Shown piece after piece: positions 14,485 through 22,952 of a DNA stretch of 37,643 nucleotides; the first letter of the stretch is position 1; the number at the start of each line of letters is the position of its first letter. The DNA is taken from IMG/VR virus record IMGVR_UViG_3300042509_000432, positions 1 to 37,643 of that record. One strand, 5' to 3'. The translations under genes and the position numbers were made by a program. This DNA is from a virus. The notes beneath the pieces are model-generated. The model did no database searches, was not told the DNA's origin, and saw only the letters and a program-made list of their open reading frames with translations.

Positions 14485-16812
14485 TTAATACAAAGTTGCT
14501 AGCGCATTGGGTTTGAGTATGTACCAACTTTGATCGGTTGGAACGGTTACAGACACGCCAGAGGCTAACGTAATAGGACCAACCCCAACATTAGCGCCCG
14601 TGATCGTTAAGTCACTACCTCCACCACCTCCTCCGGCAATCGTTACTGTCACGGCATTACCCGCAGCCGTTGCGCTTACGCCAGACCCAACAAAGTTGAA
14701 AGAAGAAACCGCGGCTGTAATCTGTGTGCCTTCATCCGAGACCGCGATATTGGCTGATGTAGATGGAGTAGCCCACGTTCCATCACCTCTCCAGAACGTC
14801 GAGGAAGATGCGCCCGTTCCTGAGTTCAGGTTCGTAACCGGAAGGTTTCCTGTTACACCTGTCGATAAAGGCAATCCCGTGGCGTTAGTGAGCGTTCCAG
14901 ACGAAGGTGTACCTAATGCCCCACCGTTAACCACAAACGCGCCAGAAGAGCCTACATTGACTCCTAAAGCGGTAACGACACCTGTTCCTGTTGTGGCTGA
15001 GGTAATCCCAACGCCAGAACCGCCGCCAACAAGAATCGCGTTTGTGAGCAGCGTTCCTGCCTGCGTCACCATCCCGCTTACGGTGTTAGTCTGAACACCT
15101 AGCGCAGTAACAACACCTGTACCTGTCGTTAGGTTTACAAACCCACCGGAGCCATTGCTTGCAAGTAACTGGTTAAGAGCGCCCGTAGTGGCTGGAGCGT
15201 AATCCGTACCAGATGCAGCCGCAGCAATAACGCCAGACGTTGCTTTCAACAAGCCCGTAGTCGTAGCCGCTTTGATGAGCTTGCCAGTGGTTCCGTTGAA
15301 TAACGCAATCTGACTATCAACCGCGCTCGCAGGGCCAGAAACATCGCCTGATCCCGTTGGGCTATCCCAAACAAATGTCGTTCCATTCCACTTGAGATAA
15401 GTGTTAGTAACCGTTGGAGCTGTTGCAAACGTTGTCGTTGATGCAGCAGACTGATAGAGAATTTGATTTGCAGTGCCGCTCGCTACATTGGCCGCGGTTC
15501 CTGTGATCGAAATACCCCACGATCCCGAAGCATTTGCTCCTGTAGTCGATGGTGCGCCAACCGTGTTGTAGCTGATTGTCCGAGCCGCAGACCCATTGAA
15601 AGTGGTTCCAGACGCATCGCCGGAGCCTGAATTATTGAACGTAGCCGCGTTAGTGGTCGTTCCAGAAACGGATGACCAGACATAAGCCGAGCCGTTCCAT
15701 TGGAGATAAGTAGATGATGTTGTAGGAGCATCTATAAACGATGTCGCACCTACACCCGTCTGATAAACGATCTTGTTAGCAGCACCCGCGGCGACATTCT
15801 GAGCGGCAGTAGCAAGTGTTGCAGAGGCAGCAACTCCACTAATAGAGATCGGCCACGTTCCACTAGCATTTGTTCCGCTTGTAGCCGCAGCGCCAATCGT
15901 GTTGTAACTAATCGTCCGCGCTACAGAGCCGTCGAAGGTTGTTCCTGACGTTGCACCAGTGCCGGAATTGTCCATCGTCAACGGGTTGGTTGTTGTACCT
16001 CCACCCGTTCCGGCCGGCCCTGTGGGTCCCGTAACCCCTTGAATTCCTTGACTTCCTGTCGGGCCGGTCACCCCCTGAGCCCCGGTCGGGCCCTGACTCC
16101 CGGTAGGCCCAATATTGCCCTGCGGGCCCGTGGGTCCGGGAACCGTAGAAGGGTCACCCGTCGGGCCTTGAGCCCCGGTCGGGCCGGTGGCCCCCTGCGG
16201 GCCGGTAGGTCCGACAACCGAGGTAACACTAACTGTGACAGCATCGCCAACAGCGGTTGCCGTTACTCCAGATCCGACAAAATCAAAAGATGTAACGTTT
16301 GTGGTTAACGTCGTGCCTTCGTCTTTTACTTCGATTGCACTTCCTGCACCGGGAGCCCCGGTAGGCCCGGTCACCCCTTGAATGCCTTGCGGTCCAGTGG
16401 CTCCCTGAGCGCCGGTAGGTCCGGGAACTGTGGATGCCGCCCCCGTAGGTCCCTGTACCCCAGTAGGGCCTTGCCCCCCAGTAGGGCCGGTCACTCCCTG
16501 AATGCCCTGCGGGCCGGTCGGGCCGGGAACCGTAGAAGCCGCGCCTGTTGGGCCTTGCTCGCCCGTCGGTCCGGTAATAGATAAGCCCTGCGGCCCTGTT
16601 GGGCCCGGAACTGTTGATGCAGCGCCTGTCGGACCCTGTGCGCCTGTGGGGCCGGTAATCGACAAACCCTGAGCGCCTGTCGGGCCTGTGGCTCCCTGAG
16701 CCCCCGTTGGTCCGCCCGCGGGCCCCGCCGGTCCGGTAGGGCCAATAATCCCTTGATCTATCGTGAGGGCAATCTGGTTGCCAGACGTGACAACTAAGTT
16801 AACGTCGCTCAA
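14485..16812 (-). CDS. Collagen-like tail fibre protein
   Basis: A 775-residue fibre. Collagen-type Gly-X-Y repeats dominated by [14 protein letters not shown] run over residues ~24-156 and ~201-270, which should form a thin triple helix. Between them (159-195) and again near the C-terminus lies a beta-module with the pattern (K/S)DEGT...SF(D/N)FVGSGV.AT..G.AVTV. The rest is Gly/Ser/Thr-rich shaft with [15 protein letters not shown]. The start is a TTG at 16810-16812 overlapping the previous stop (TTGA), with GGGGTG about 6 bases upstream. The collagen-coding DNA is strikingly GC-rich. Confidence 0.8.
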   Translation of the reverse strand: MSDVNLVVTSGNQIALTIDQGIIGPTGPAGPAGGPTGAQGATGPTGAQGLSITGPTGAQGPTGAASTVPGPTGPQGLSITGPTGEQGPTGAASTVPGPTGPQGIQGVTGPTGGQGPTGVQGPTGAASTVPGPTGAQGATGPQGIQGVTGPTGAPGAGSAIEVKDEGTTLTTNVTSFDFVGSGVTATAVGDAVTVSVTSVVGPTGPQGATGPTGAQGPTGDPSTVPGPTGPQGNIGPTGSQGPTGAQGVTGPTGSQGIQGVTGPTGPAGTGGGTTTNPLTMDNSGTGATSGTTFDGSVARTISYNTIGAAATSGTNASGTWPISISGVAASATLATAAQNVAAGAANKIVYQTGVGATSFIDAPTTSSTYLQWNGSAYVWSSVSGTTTNAATFNNSGSGDASGTTFNGSAARTISYNTVGAPSTTGANASGSWGISITGTAANVASGTANQILYQSAASTTTFATAPTVTNTYLKWNGTTFVWDSPTGSGDVSGPASAVDSQIALFNGTTGKLIKAATTTGLLKATSGVIAAAASGTDYAPATTGALNQLLASNGSGGFVNLTTGTGVVTALGVQTNTVSGMVTQAGTLLTNAILVGGGSGVGITSATTGTGVVTALGVNVGSSGAFVVNGGALGTPSSGTLTNATGLPLSTGVTGNLPVTNLNSGTGASSSTFWRGDGTWATPSTSANIAVSDEGTQITAAVSSFNFVGSGVSATAAGNAVTVTIAGGGGGGSDLTITGANVGVGPITLASGVSVTVPTDQSWYILKPNALATLY

Positions 16813-17291
16813 TTTGTCACCCCGTCAGACCTGATGAGGAACAGCAAAAAAATAATCATGTCTTGAGCCGGAGTAGATCCGCTAGCAGGAATAGCGACCT
16901 TGATGTTCCCTGAAAACCCCACGGGGTTTGTCGCGTTGATGTCTAGCTCTGGATCTGTGGAAAGAACCGACCACGCAGATTCATCTATCACCAGAGTAAA
17001 CGATCCGCCAGCAAGATTCTGATTTGCAATCGTCAGGCTTACAGGCGTAGGTGTAGGCGTGTAGTCGGCTATATCGAATGTGAGACCGTAGCGTGAGTCT
17101 CTAACATTAGAGAGCTGCCTTCGTAAAATCTGGCTTGTGATTGTGGAACCCGTAAGGTCTAACGGTGTTCCGTCTGAGTTAGCTAGCGAGACATTCCAAA
17201 AGGTCTTTTGGTTGTAGACAAGCTCGCCCGCAATAATCTGGTTGTTGAATCCGCTAACTTGTGTCAGCGTATTGCGATTAAAGATAGCTAT
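16809..17291 (-). CDS. Tail/baseplate-type structural protein with apparent ATA start
   Basis: A 160-residue protein whose frame has no ATG, GTG or TTG near its 5' end; the first canonical codon is a GTG at 16991, which would remove two thirds of it. I start it at ATA 17289-17291, giving (M)[20 protein letters not shown], with AGGG 7 bases upstream. The sequence [31 protein letters not shown] then resembles phage upper-baseplate/fibre N-domains, and [15 protein letters not shown] echoes TNPVGF in the fibre at 13767-14474. Its stop overlaps the collagen-like fibre start. Probably a structural adaptor between tail tip and fibres. Confidence 0.65.
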   Translation of the reverse strand: MAIFNRNTLTQVSGFNNQIIAGELVYNQKTFWNVSLANSDGTPLDLTGSTITSQILRRQLSNVRDSRYGLTFDIADYTPTPTPVSLTIANQNLAGGSFTLVIDESAWSVLSTDPELDINATNPVGFSGNIKVAIPASGSTPAQDMIIFLLFLIRSDGVTN

Positions 17292-17378
17292 GGTTTTACC
17301 CTGCCTTTCCCTTGCTCGGTAATTGACGCGGTCTATGCACTCACAGATCCACGGAGGCTATCTTGTCTTTTCTAGAGT

Positions 17379-17669
17379 TTAACCCCACGGCAGCGGTGGG
17401 TCAATCGTTGAGGGTGACTGCTTTTCCTGAAGCCTTGTACTAACAATCTCCTCAGTTCCTTCCTTACTGACTTTCTGCCAAACCCATCCTAAAACCTGAT
17501 CTTGCGTAAGGCTGTTGTAAGGTGTGAAATCGCCGCTAGGAGGGCTTAATAATGTCACTCCTGAGAATGACTCATCCGCCTCATTTACAGTCCACGAGGC
17601 CGCGATAACAACGTCTGAGAGGCCATCTACAATGGGTTTCACTTCTAGTTTGGTGATCTGCCAGTTCAT
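17379..17669 (-). CDS. Conserved small tail-region protein
   Basis: A 96-residue protein with the pattern WQITKLEVKP...GLSDVVIAASW, GDFTPYNSLTQDQVLGWVW and a C-terminal DPPLPWG. I recognise this as a widespread small protein encoded next to phage tail-fibre and tail-tip genes, usually ending PLPW; no function is established. The start overlaps the stop of the tail-tip gene (as ATGA reading leftward). Downstream, 17292-17378 is an 87-base gap with no recognised element other than the ribosome site of the next gene. Confidence 0.65.
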   Translation of the reverse strand: MNWQITKLEVKPIVDGLSDVVIAASWTVNEADESFSGVTLLSPPSGDFTPYNSLTQDQVLGWVWQKVSKEGTEEIVSTRLQEKQSPSTIDPPLPWG

Positions 17670-20600
17670 TCTAGCTCCGCAAGTCTAGCCTCTAATGCCT
17701 CAACCTTATGAATCAACTCCAGTAAAGCAAGATCTTTTAGCATCTGGAATTTAGTGTTATCAAACGTTAAAACTCGATCATTCGTCCCCGGCACTTTTTG
17801 ATAATCGCCGTTAGGAAGCATTGGTGATTCAACTAAAGCCTCTGCAATACCTGCGCCGACTTGCTGCGCCGTGTAACCCCAGACTGGATTAGATGCTTCA
17901 TGCTTCCATTTCCAAATAACCGGTTTGCCGATTGCTTTTATAGCCTCCAGTGCATTAGGGACAGGAATGTCTCCTAATACATCTTTCATTCTTGCGTCAG
18001 AGGTTAGCGTCGACCACGTTGATGTCGATCCTCGCTGGTTAATATAAACGCCCGCATAGGTTCCGCCTGAGAGCGTGTAGTACACCATATTCCCGGTCGT
18101 GAGATTGGTGTTCTCTGATCCTAAAAATGTTTGCAGGGTCGCTGTAGAACCGGTTCCCGCCGCCCCAACTACTGAAGTTGACCCGTTCTTAAATCCGCCA
18201 ACATAGGCCTCGGAAACAAGCCCGCTTGTAATCTTGCTGCCGGGAAGATTAGGAATGTCCGAGGAACTAAGGCTGATCGTCCCGCCGAGCGTAAGACTTC
18301 CGCTTGTCGTAACCGTCCCGCTTAAAGTGATCCCAGAAACAGATCCGGTTCCACTAACGCTTGTAACCGTTCCTCCTGCTGGAGTGGCAAACGTTCCATC
18401 GCCTCTCAGGAATTGAGTCGTAGATCCGTTGAAGGCAGAGAACGTATAAGAACCGTATCGTATTGATCCGCTGCGGATGTTTAGCGCATAACCTGAAGAG
18501 TCTGCAATGGATACTTCCGTTCCGCCGCTCGTGTTGTATCCCCTGACAGCAGCCGAATAAGATCCATCCTGATAGCCTAAGAAACCACTGACAACACCTG
18601 AGCCGTAATCTCTGGTTCCACTTGCGCCCGACCGAATGTTTGTCGAACCTGTTCCGACCCACGCTCCTAATGTGCCTTCAATCGAAGCATCAACTGTTTT
18701 TGAGTAGTAACCATAGGAACTATTACTAAGCCCCGTGACGTTGGGAATCTCTGCGCTCGCTCCTACTGCCGTCGATCCGGTGATGACAGGGTTAAGCCTT
18801 AGTAGTGCGTCTGTGCTTGTGCCAGTGCCTCCAAATGTCGCTAGTAATGTATTACTAGAGTTGTAAACCGCAACCTTATTAGAGACTCCCTTGTTGATCT
18901 CGACCCGCTGCGCCCCGCTTACGCCCGTAACTAATTCACCTCTAAGGTAAGCAGCATTCGCGTAAAGATTTCCTGAAGGTTGATCGAGATACCAGCCGAG
19001 GGTTCCAAAATTTGTGGTTGTCGGAGGAGTCGGCCCGTTGTAGTTATCGGACCTAATGCTTTGAAAGATGGAAGCGGCAATCGGGCCCGTCCACGCTGTC
19101 GAGTTAGCCGGAACACCGTCCACCGTGACTGCATTGGCGTTATATCGTCCTTGTATGTACCAAAGCACTTGCCCGATAGACACCGCAGGAGTTGATGAGG
19201 ACCATCCACTAGGAACCGCAGATCCAGAGGTCGGAGTCGTAAAGGTTGGTGCTGATGCGCTTTGTGACTGAACAAGATAAGCCGTCAGTGCGGCAATCCC
19301 TACCAAACCAGAACTGCCGGTAGCCCCGCCTGCCCCGGTAGGGCCAGTGGCTCCGCCCGCCCCGGTGGGGCCTGTTGGTCCCGCCAAAGCCGTTGGAGAC
19401 CAAACTAATACCGCGCTTGTAGCTGAAAGAGCGCTCTTTGCAGAATCGTTTTCCACCGAGAAAGCGAAGTAATAACTCGCCGCAGAAAGTGTAATGTTGT
19501 CGAACTTAAAAGTTGATGAGTTTGCAAAAGTAGAGCCATTGGAAAGAATGGCTGAACTCCATACCTTCCAATCGGTAGCAGATGGGCTTGCAGAGGTCGT
19601 GTAAAACAAGGTGATCGTCGTTACTCTTCCGACCGCTGGCATCGTGCAGGTAGCCGAGAAAGTCGGAGGAGCTGCCGAAGGTGCTAGATCTCCAATGACC
19701 GGAGCGTTTAGGGAAGAAAAGTAATTAGGACTCGGCAGGCTTGAATTGGGAGCGGCAGTAAATGCGGTGATGCTCGCATCGTCGTAAACCACCGCGTTGT
19801 ACTCAGAAAGCTCTAGGCTTGCACCGAGGTTGCCGTCATCGACAGTCGCCTCGGATACCTTCATTACTCTAAATAGTTTATTCGTCCATCCGTAGTCAGC
19901 GTTTGTAATATCAACCACATCTCCCGCGTCAACCTGAATGCCGGGGTAAGTGGAAGTGATCGTGACAATCAAATCCTCTCTGGCTTGCTCAAGCCTACGG
20001 TTACCTAAGTATTGAGCCTGCACAGAGTCGTTCGTAAATTCTAGAGTTGTCGTCTGTCTGTTGGGTGGCTCGTTGGGATATAAGAGACCCGCAGGAGTCT
20101 CCATATAAACAAGATCCGGCTGATCTCTGTTTAACTTAGATGGAAACTCAATCTGAATTTGATTGATCTGCTGATTGATGTCTGTGGCCGAAACTCTGAT
20201 CTCACCGATAAGATTTGTATCGTTAAATGAAAAGGTCGAGCTTTCTGCTTTGTTGATGACAATCGACCAGAGACCCGAAGCCGCGTTGTAAGCCATCCAA
20301 CTGTCTGAACACTCCAGCATCTTCTCGACGTTCTCAAGAACCGGCCTTCCTGTGTCGACAACACCGTTAATCCTGTAGCGTGCCTGTGTAGCTGATCCGC
20401 CGCCAGCGGGTGTGTATGTAATTGTCTGATCGGAGTAAGTATTAAGAGCCGTCGCACTTGTAGAGTCCACTAGACCCGTCATGCCAGCGCCGTATCTCGT
20501 GTCTGTCATGTAGTCGTACCAGACGTCACCCGGCTTTGCTACGGTCCCGCCTTTGGGGTAATGCTTGCAGTAAAACGTGATTGGCTGGAGCCCGGTTGTT

Positions 20601-21214
20601 CCTGCGTCTGCGCTGTAATTAAGTTTGACAATCGCAAAGGCCAAACCATTCATCTGCCGCCCTGATGAAGGCCAACGTAACGCGACAGGAACATCTGATC
20701 CGCCCATAAAGACATTAGGCGCGGTTCCGTTTACAGATGTAATGGTTCCTGCATTTGTCGACGTGTAAAGACTGATATACAGATTGCCGGAAATTTTTGT
20801 GTCGACGTTTCCATCACCGTCGGTCAAAGACACTACTTTAGTCTGGTCCGTTCCATCGAAAGTGACTAAGCGATCACCGTAGTAAAACTTTGTGCGGTCA
20901 TAAGAAAAGGTCGCGCTTGCGTCCGATGAGATAGAACTGATTGCAAGAACGTAGTACATCGTTTTTTGATCGCTCGACAAGACTGCGTCGACAAAAACGC
21001 CACCTAGCCACGCATCACCATAAACGACAGGGATTGAGTTGTTGTTAGCTGGAGGAACCTGTTGCCTTGCGCCTGTGTCCTGTGAGTTTGGAGGCTTAGA
21101 CCCGAACACTCTTGTGATGACATAAGAGACGGCGAAGTTGACCGCAAAGGCCGCCGCAGTAAACGCTACCGTTCCTGCCGCGAAAAAGTAAGCTGCAACA
21201 ATTGTTCCGGGCAT
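17666..21214 (-). CDS. Large tail-tip/central fibre protein (J-like) with C-terminal S74 chaperone-protease
   Basis: An 1182-residue virion protein. An N-terminal hydrophobic stretch (5-36) and ARQQVPPANNNSIPVVYGDA precede the J-like/phage-tail-3 region (about 300-460: NQQINQIQIEFPSKLNRDQP, RRLEQAREDLIVTITSTYPG, VDAGDVVDITNADYGWTNKL). A short collagen-like patch (GPTGPTGAGGATG) lies near 611-635, then a beta-rich fibre shaft, then a peptidase-S74 intramolecular chaperone from Ser1072 (SDARMKDVLGDIP, WGYTAQQVGAGIAEAL, and a terminal coiled coil KVEALEARLAELE). The S74 domain should trimerise the fibre and then cut itself off at the Ser. It recognises or opens the host envelope at the tail tip. 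Confidence 0.85.
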   Translation of the reverse strand: MPGTIVAAYFFAAGTVAFTAAAFAVNFAVSYVITRVFGSKPPNSQDTGARQQVPPANNNSIPVVYGDAWLGGVFVDAVLSSDQKTMYYVLAISSISSDASATFSYDRTKFYYGDRLVTFDGTDQTKVVSLTDGDGNVDTKISGNLYISLYTSTNAGTITSVNGTAPNVFMGGSDVPVALRWPSSGRQMNGLAFAIVKLNYSADAGTTGLQPITFYCKHYPKGGTVAKPGDVWYDYMTDTRYGAGMTGLVDSTSATALNTYSDQTITYTPAGGGSATQARYRINGVVDTGRPVLENVEKMLECSDSWMAYNAASGLWSIVINKAESSTFSFNDTNLIGEIRVSATDINQQINQIQIEFPSKLNRDQPDLVYMETPAGLLYPNEPPNRQTTTLEFTNDSVQAQYLGNRRLEQAREDLIVTITSTYPGIQVDAGDVVDITNADYGWTNKLFRVMKVSEATVDDGNLGASLELSEYNAVVYDDASITAFTAAPNSSLPSPNYFSSLNAPVIGDLAPSAAPPTFSATCTMPAVGRVTTITLFYTTSASPSATDWKVWSSAILSNGSTFANSSTFKFDNITLSAASYYFAFSVENDSAKSALSATSAVLVWSPTALAGPTGPTGAGGATGPTGAGGATGSSGLVGIAALTAYLVQSQSASAPTFTTPTSGSAVPSGWSSSTPAVSIGQVLWYIQGRYNANAVTVDGVPANSTAWTGPIAASIFQSIRSDNYNGPTPPTTTNFGTLGWYLDQPSGNLYANAAYLRGELVTGVSGAQRVEINKGVSNKVAVYNSSNTLLATFGGTGTSTDALLRLNPVITGSTAVGASAEIPNVTGLSNSSYGYYSKTVDASIEGTLGAWVGTGSTNIRSGASGTRDYGSGVVSGFLGYQDGSYSAAVRGYNTSGGTEVSIADSSGYALNIRSGSIRYGSYTFSAFNGSTTQFLRGDGTFATPAGGTVTSVSGTGSVSGITLSGTVTTSGSLTLGGTISLSSSDIPNLPGSKITSGLVSEAYVGGFKNGSTSVVGAAGTGSTATLQTFLGSENTNLTTGNMVYYTLSGGTYAGVYINQRGSTSTWSTLTSDARMKDVLGDIPVPNALEAIKAIGKPVIWKWKHEASNPVWGYTAQQVGAGIAEALVESPMLPNGDYQKVPGTNDRVLTFDNTKFQMLKDLALLELIHKVEALEARLAELE

Positions 21215-21217
21215 GAT

Positions 21218-21655
21218 TTACTCTCGAAAAAAGGTAGCTTGCAAGGGCTTGTATTTGTATCGTGTGTAATCAATGTCTGGACTAGATGGCATGAGGCTTG
21301 TGCAAACAATGTCTACTCGCTTAGAGTCCAACATGTACTGAGCAAGTTTGTTAAACCTTAACCAAAGCCTGCCACCGAGACTTGTGTTCCTGTACTCAGG
21401 CATGACCCACCACGCTACCTCGTGAAGCTCTCTGACGTAGCGATTCCAAAAGTTTCTTGTGATGTACGCAGCAAGGAATCCGTGTAGGTTGTCATCAACC
21501 AAAACAAATCCTCTGCCATGAATCATCTGATCGAAAAGGTTTCGGACTTGCGGTTCGTTTTGATTGTGTTTTAAGGCTTCTATGCCTGCTTCGTCTGCAT
21601 ACGCCTTCATCATCTTAATAAGATGAGGCACATCGTATTTTGTCGCTTCTCTCAT
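21218..21655 (-). CDS. GNAT-like acetyltransferase encoded in the tail module
   Basis: A 145-residue GNAT-fold protein. The N-terminus REATKYDVPHLIKMMKAYAD is the usual alpha1 entry, GFVLVDDNLHGFLAAYI forms strands 2-3, and HEVAWWVMPEYRNTSLGGRL (78-97) is strand 4 plus the acyl-CoA pyrophosphate loop. Phages often carry such proteins between tail genes, and some are virion components. Whether it acetylates a protein or small molecule, or is only structural, cannot be told. It lies between the minor tail genes and the tail-tip gene, its start overlapping the upstream stop. Confidence 0.75.
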   Translation of the reverse strand: MREATKYDVPHLIKMMKAYADEAGIEALKHNQNEPQVRNLFDQMIHGRGFVLVDDNLHGFLAAYITRNFWNRYVRELHEVAWWVMPEYRNTSLGGRLWLRFNKLAQYMLDSKRVDIVCTSLMPSSPDIDYTRYKYKPLQATFFRE

Positions 21656-22308
21656 CCCGCGTCTCTTATGTCGTTAGGGTCGGGTAATTGGGTTTGTGCG
21701 CTTCCGGGATCTGACTGTGAGCCAGACTTAGGAGGAGCTCCAAAGTCAAAGTATTGACCAGCAATCGCTGCAACCCTGCTCATACTCGTGTCGGAGGCAT
21801 AGCGCTGTTGCCACGTCGTGAGATTGGTTTTTATCCCTGCAATCCGATTTTCAAGAATTGACCGGAAAGAAGAACACGAGATGGAACACGTTGCAGTCCT
21901 GCTTCGTGCGTTCTCGTCCCAATCCTCAGTAATGGACATGTTTGAGACGATGCCCTGATAGCGCTTAAAAAACTGCGTTGTCGGGCTTGTGATGATCTGA
22001 TAGTTAGAGTCGAAGAATCCGCGCCAGATCTCGACAGTAGAGCCTTTGATGTTTGATCCTAAGACCAAAGAAATGTTTGTCGGGTCGATGCCTATAAGAC
22101 CAATCACCATATCTATTGAAGTCGCCTTGATCTCACGATTTACCGCCCCAACAGACAAGAGACTTCCGAGGCTTGTAAATGTATTGCCTCCGACTGTGAT
22201 CGGAGCTGCTGCATTGCAAAATGTGTAGGTCGTGGTCGATGTTGTTAACTTTACAAACTCACCGTGTGTAATCGTTGCGCTATTCAGCGCTGTCATCGGG
22301 GTACTCAT
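21652..22308 (-). CDS. Minor tail protein (distal tail complex)
   Basis: A 218-residue protein starting MSTPMTALNSATITHGEFVKL. The start at 22308 forms ATGA with the upstream stop. Strand-rich stretches (ATSIDMVIGLIGIDP, GSTVEIWRGFFDSN, FFKRYQGIVSNMSITEDWDE, RTATCSISCSSFRSIL) resemble lambda gpL-like/DUF2163-type minor tail proteins that build the tail tip between tape measure and J. Four cysteines are clustered in TCSISCSS and elsewhere, which in gpL-type proteins can bind an Fe-S cluster, but here I count too few to claim that. Placement is the main evidence. Confidence 0.65.
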   Translation of the reverse strand: MSTPMTALNSATITHGEFVKLTTSTTTYTFCNAAAPITVGGNTFTSLGSLLSVGAVNREIKATSIDMVIGLIGIDPTNISLVLGSNIKGSTVEIWRGFFDSNYQIITSPTTQFFKRYQGIVSNMSITEDWDENARSRTATCSISCSSFRSILENRIAGIKTNLTTWQQRYASDTSMSRVAAIAGQYFDFGAPPKSGSQSDPGSAQTQLPDPNDIRDAG

Positions 22309-22952
22309 TGAACGTTCTCTCTGAAAACGAAGTCGGCATCCCAATCAACAAAAGCGCCATTCGTCATCGGTCTTAGTGTGTAAGTCGGGCAGACCTCAGC
22401 AACGACAGAAAACGTGCAGGAAGCCCCTACAGCCGTCAATGTTCCCGTCGAGGGTGTTCCTATGATCGGTCGATGAATCGTGACGCTAACGGTCGATCCT
22501 GAGCCTCTCAAGACCTCTGTGGTGACTTTGTAGGGATAGTTGCCAATCTGGATGAAGTCGCCAGCAGCAAAAACAACCACTCCTGATGCAACCGCTGGCA
22601 GATTGCCGATTGAGATCGTTGTCGCATTGGCAGCAGGAACGCTCGCAAGAGTCAGCGCCGCGGCCTGAACCGAACTGAGACCGCCCTTATATTCCGTGAA
22701 CCACTGAAGGTTTGTAGTGTTGAATGTGATGGTCGCTGCATTCTGTCTATCCAGATTGTCAATCGTCTGAATGACATCCCTGACTTGCGGGTAATAGAGA
22801 TAAGCATGAGGCTTAACTGTGAACACCCACGGAACCGAGGTCACATACTGAGCTGTCCTTACTTGCCCTGATCGTGAGTATTGCTGCCCAACCATTCTTC
22901 GGTTGTTAACCGTGATGGATTGTGAAATGTTTAGGATGGTCTGGAAGCTCAT
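22305..22952 (-). CDS. Minor tail protein (distal-tail-like)
   Basis: A 215-residue beta-rich protein directly after the tape measure. The N-terminus ILNISQSITVNNRRMVGQQY and RTAQYVTSVPWVFTVKPHAY fit a distal-tail/gpM-like fold, then a central insert (AANATTISIGNLPAVASGVV ... GDFIQIGNYPYKV) and RPMTNGAFVDWDADFVFREN close it. Position between tape measure and gpL-like protein is that of lambda gpM. It would form the hub ring at the tail end. Both ends overlap neighbours as ATGA. Confidence 0.65.
   Translation of the reverse strand: MSFQTILNISQSITVNNRRMVGQQYSRSGQVRTAQYVTSVPWVFTVKPHAYLYYPQVRDVIQTIDNLDRQNAATITFNTTNLQWFTEYKGGLSSVQAAALTLASVPAANATTISIGNLPAVASGVVVFAAGDFIQIGNYPYKVTTEVLRGSGSTVSVTIHRPIIGTPSTGTLTAVGASCTFSVVAEVCPTYTLRPMTNGAFVDWDADFVFRENVQ

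Noticed and set aside
14600-15094. Long plus-strand open frame inside the collagen-like fibre gene
   Set aside because: Pro/Val/Ala-rich mirror frame produced by the Gly/Thr/Ala-rich codons on the other strand; no ribosome site and opposite to operon direction.
16039-16308. Repeat-rich GC tract as a CRISPR-like or satellite array
   Set aside because: It is the in-frame collagen-type Gly-Pro-Thr coding repeat of a fibre gene, with no unique spacers of fixed length.
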